6,478 nucleotides of DNA from the NCBI GenBank assembly GCA_046050125.1, contig JBJOQB010000118.1, forward strand, positions 1-6,478. Reading direction: 5' to 3'. The stretch's first letter is position 1. Every line of letters begins with the position of its first letter. The notes under the pieces were generated by a model. The model ran no database searches. It saw only the letters and a list, made by a program, of their open reading frames with translations, and was not told where the DNA came from. Position numbers and translations under genes: made by a program. The DNA comes from JAHFQJ01 sp046050125. Lineage in GTDB: Bacteria > Pseudomonadota > Gammaproteobacteria > Burkholderiales > Burkholderiaceae. Shown here piece by piece: positions 5,615 through 6,478 of the stretch.

Positions 5615-5941
5615 ATGAAATATACACTAGAATTCAGGCAAAAAGTATTTGCGGTAAAAGAGAAATATAATCTTACAGATGAAGAGACAGCAAAAAGATT
5701 TGATATATCAAAAAGAACAATATTTAGATGGAGGATAAGGCTAGAGCCAATAAGAAAGTACAATATAGTAAAAAGAAAAATAAATTTAGAATTATTGAGA
5801 GAAGATGTAGAAAAATACCCTGATAGTTATCAGTATGAAAGAGCATCGAGATTTAATGTAGTGCAGAGTACAATAAACAAAGCACTGAAGAAATTAAATA
5901 TTACGCATAAAAAAAAGTCTAAACCACCCAAAAAGAAATGA
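5615..5941 (+). CDS. IS630-family transposase, N-terminal part (orfA, DNA binding)
   Basis: Encodes 108 residues that recognise the IS ends. A helix-turn-helix of the homeodomain-like type spans about 20-40 (LTDEETAKRFDISKRTIFRW). A second helix-turn-helix-like segment lies near 70-98 (YQYERASRFNVVQSTINKAL), as in paired-domain transposases. The C-terminus, ITHKKKSKPPKKK, is very basic and ends at TGA 5939-5941. There the family's usual continuation (HPK, a short acidic stretch, then the catalytic domain) is found in another frame. The frame must advance by one base to join orfB, and an A8G run at 5909-5917 is the likely place. The start lacks a good ribosome-binding site (AGGA one base away), which may limit expression. 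Confidence 0.88.
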   Translation: MKYTLEFRQKVFAVKEKYNLTDEETAKRFDISKRTIFRWRIRLEPIRKYNIVKRKINLELLREDVEKYPDSYQYERASRFNVVQSTINKALKKLNITHKKKSKPPKKK

Positions 5942-6455
5942 AGAAGCTAGAAAGTGCTTCATAGATAAAGTAGATGAATATAAGAGGAAAAAAACAGCTG
6001 TAATTCATTTAGATGAAGTAGGTTTTTCAAAATCAAATTTAAGGCCGTACGGATATTCATTAAAAGGAGATAGATGTTATGGAGTACATAATTGGAATGA
6101 GAAGGGTAGAATAAATGCTATAGGTGCAATAAATCAGGATAACCGTTTATTTGCTGTTAATTTATTTGATAGTTCAATTGATAAATTCACATTTGAGGGC
6201 TGGTTGGAAAACACATTAATTCCAGAGATGATAAATGATTACGATACAGGTTCTGTAATAATAATGGATAATGCTTCATTTCATAAGGGTAAAAATATAG
6301 AGAAAATAATAAAGGAAGCTGGTTTTATCCTTCTTTATCAACCAACTTATAGTCCAGACTTAAACCCAATAGAGAAAAAATGGTCTCAAATAAAATCTAT
6401 CAGACGAAAAGAAAATTGCACCATTGATGATTTATTTTGTAATTATCATTTGTGA
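5898..6455 (+). CDS. IS630-family transposase, catalytic part (orfB, DD34E)
   Basis: This frame is open from just after a TAA at 5895 to the TGA at 6453-6455; coordinates give the whole open region because no start codon marks its beginning. The useful protein starts near 5916 with LNHPKRNEEARKCF, the normal link between the DNA-binding and catalytic parts of IS630 transposases. Catalytic acids: Asp in LDEVGF (near 6012), Asp in MDNASFHK (near 6265) and Glu in NPIEKKW (near 6370), with 34 residues between the last two. The first ATG in frame (6204) comes after the first catalytic Asp, so independent translation would give a dead protein; a fused product from a frameshift or transcript slippage is expected. 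The TGA stop is the first codon of the right inverted repeat. Confidence 0.88.
   Translation: MLRIKKSLNHPKRNEEARKCFIDKVDEYKRKKTAVIHLDEVGFSKSNLRPYGYSLKGDRCYGVHNWNEKGRINAIGAINQDNRLFAVNLFDSSIDKFTFEGWLENTLIPEMINDYDTGSVIIMDNASFHKGKNIEKIIKEAGFILLYQPTYSPDLNPIEKKWSQIKSIRRKENCTIDDLFCNYHL
5909..5917 (+). promoter_or_regulatory. A8G slippery run joining the two transposase frames
   Basis: Eight A residues followed by G lie where orfA (THKKKS) and orfB (KKSLNHPK) overlap. Loss of one A in the transcript, or a +1 ribosomal shift, would fuse the frames; a -1 shift would not. Long A runs are classic sites of RNA polymerase slippage. A simple one-base insertion that inactivated a single-frame transposase would look the same. 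Confidence 0.6.
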
Positions 6456-6478
6456 CATAAAACTAGAATTTAGCTATA
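6453..6478 (+). repeat. Right terminal inverted repeat of the IS630-family element, with TA
   Basis: Exact reverse complement of 5578-5603, ending TTTAGCTATA at the window edge. Its first three bases, TGA, are the orfB stop codon, so the coding region overlaps the transposase-binding end. Confidence 0.9.

Larger units (their letters stand above)
5580..6476 (+). mobile_element. Complete IS630-family insertion sequence
   Basis: About 897 bases between TA dinucleotides, with exact inverted ends and two transposase frames reading left to right. Evidence for the family is the TA flanks, the N-terminal helix-turn-helix, the LDEVGF, MDNASFHK and SPDLNPIEKKW motifs with 34 residues between the second Asp and the Glu, and the overall size. 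It sits inside a small gene. The identical ends and intact orfA and orfB motifs suggest a fairly recent insertion that may still be active. The window ends exactly at its right flank. Confidence 0.93.

Overview
The window is strongly A+T-rich and its genes are closely packed. Gene content points to a low-GC proteobacterium, most likely a host-associated gamma- or beta-proteobacterium: an LplT-type lysophospholipid transporter, a long tryptophanyl-tRNA synthetase (TrpRS), an IS630-type element, a decaying restriction-modification gene and small Ser/Thr-rich proteins of unknown role. I cannot name the species; the host association is inference from A+T richness, gene decay and the IS.

Layout, left to right. 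Positions 1-1112 (minus strand, running off the left edge) hold a C5-cytosine DNA methyltransferase that continues in the same frame into what looks like the start of a HpaII-type restriction endonuclease. This 370-codon stretch has one defect: a TGA exactly where the glycine before the catalytic FPCQPFS motif belongs. Positions 1180-1629 (minus) encode a 149-residue Cys/His-containing protein that I do not recognise. A 142-base divergent intergenic region carries an extended -10 promoter for the plus-strand unit: trpS (1772-2965), a half-length decaying copy of lplT (3020-3607) and full-length lplT (3623-4900). The two lplT copies form a direct tandem repeat of about 600 bases each that includes the ribosome-binding region.

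Positions 4969-5593 hold two small Ser/Thr/Asn-rich genes. The first (82 residues) is followed by a hairpin. The second has its own good sigma-70-like promoter and a palindrome in its leader, but is cut after about 54 codons by an IS630-family element that fills the window to its right edge (about 5580-6476). The IS is complete: matching 26-base inverted ends including TA repeats, orfA with a helix-turn-helix, and orfB with a DD34E catalytic triad, joined through a frameshift at or near an A8G tract.

How the parts work together: trpS charges tRNA-Trp and LplT recycles lysophospholipids across the inner membrane; their adjacency looks positional rather than functional. The methyltransferase-endonuclease gene would be a one-polypeptide restriction-modification system, here apparently silenced by a single base change. 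No gap exceeds 200 bases. The most unusual items are the fused restriction-modification gene with a stop at its catalytic loop, the in-frame decaying half-transporter, and the Cys/His repeat protein. I see no convincing evidence of a wholly new multi-gene system.
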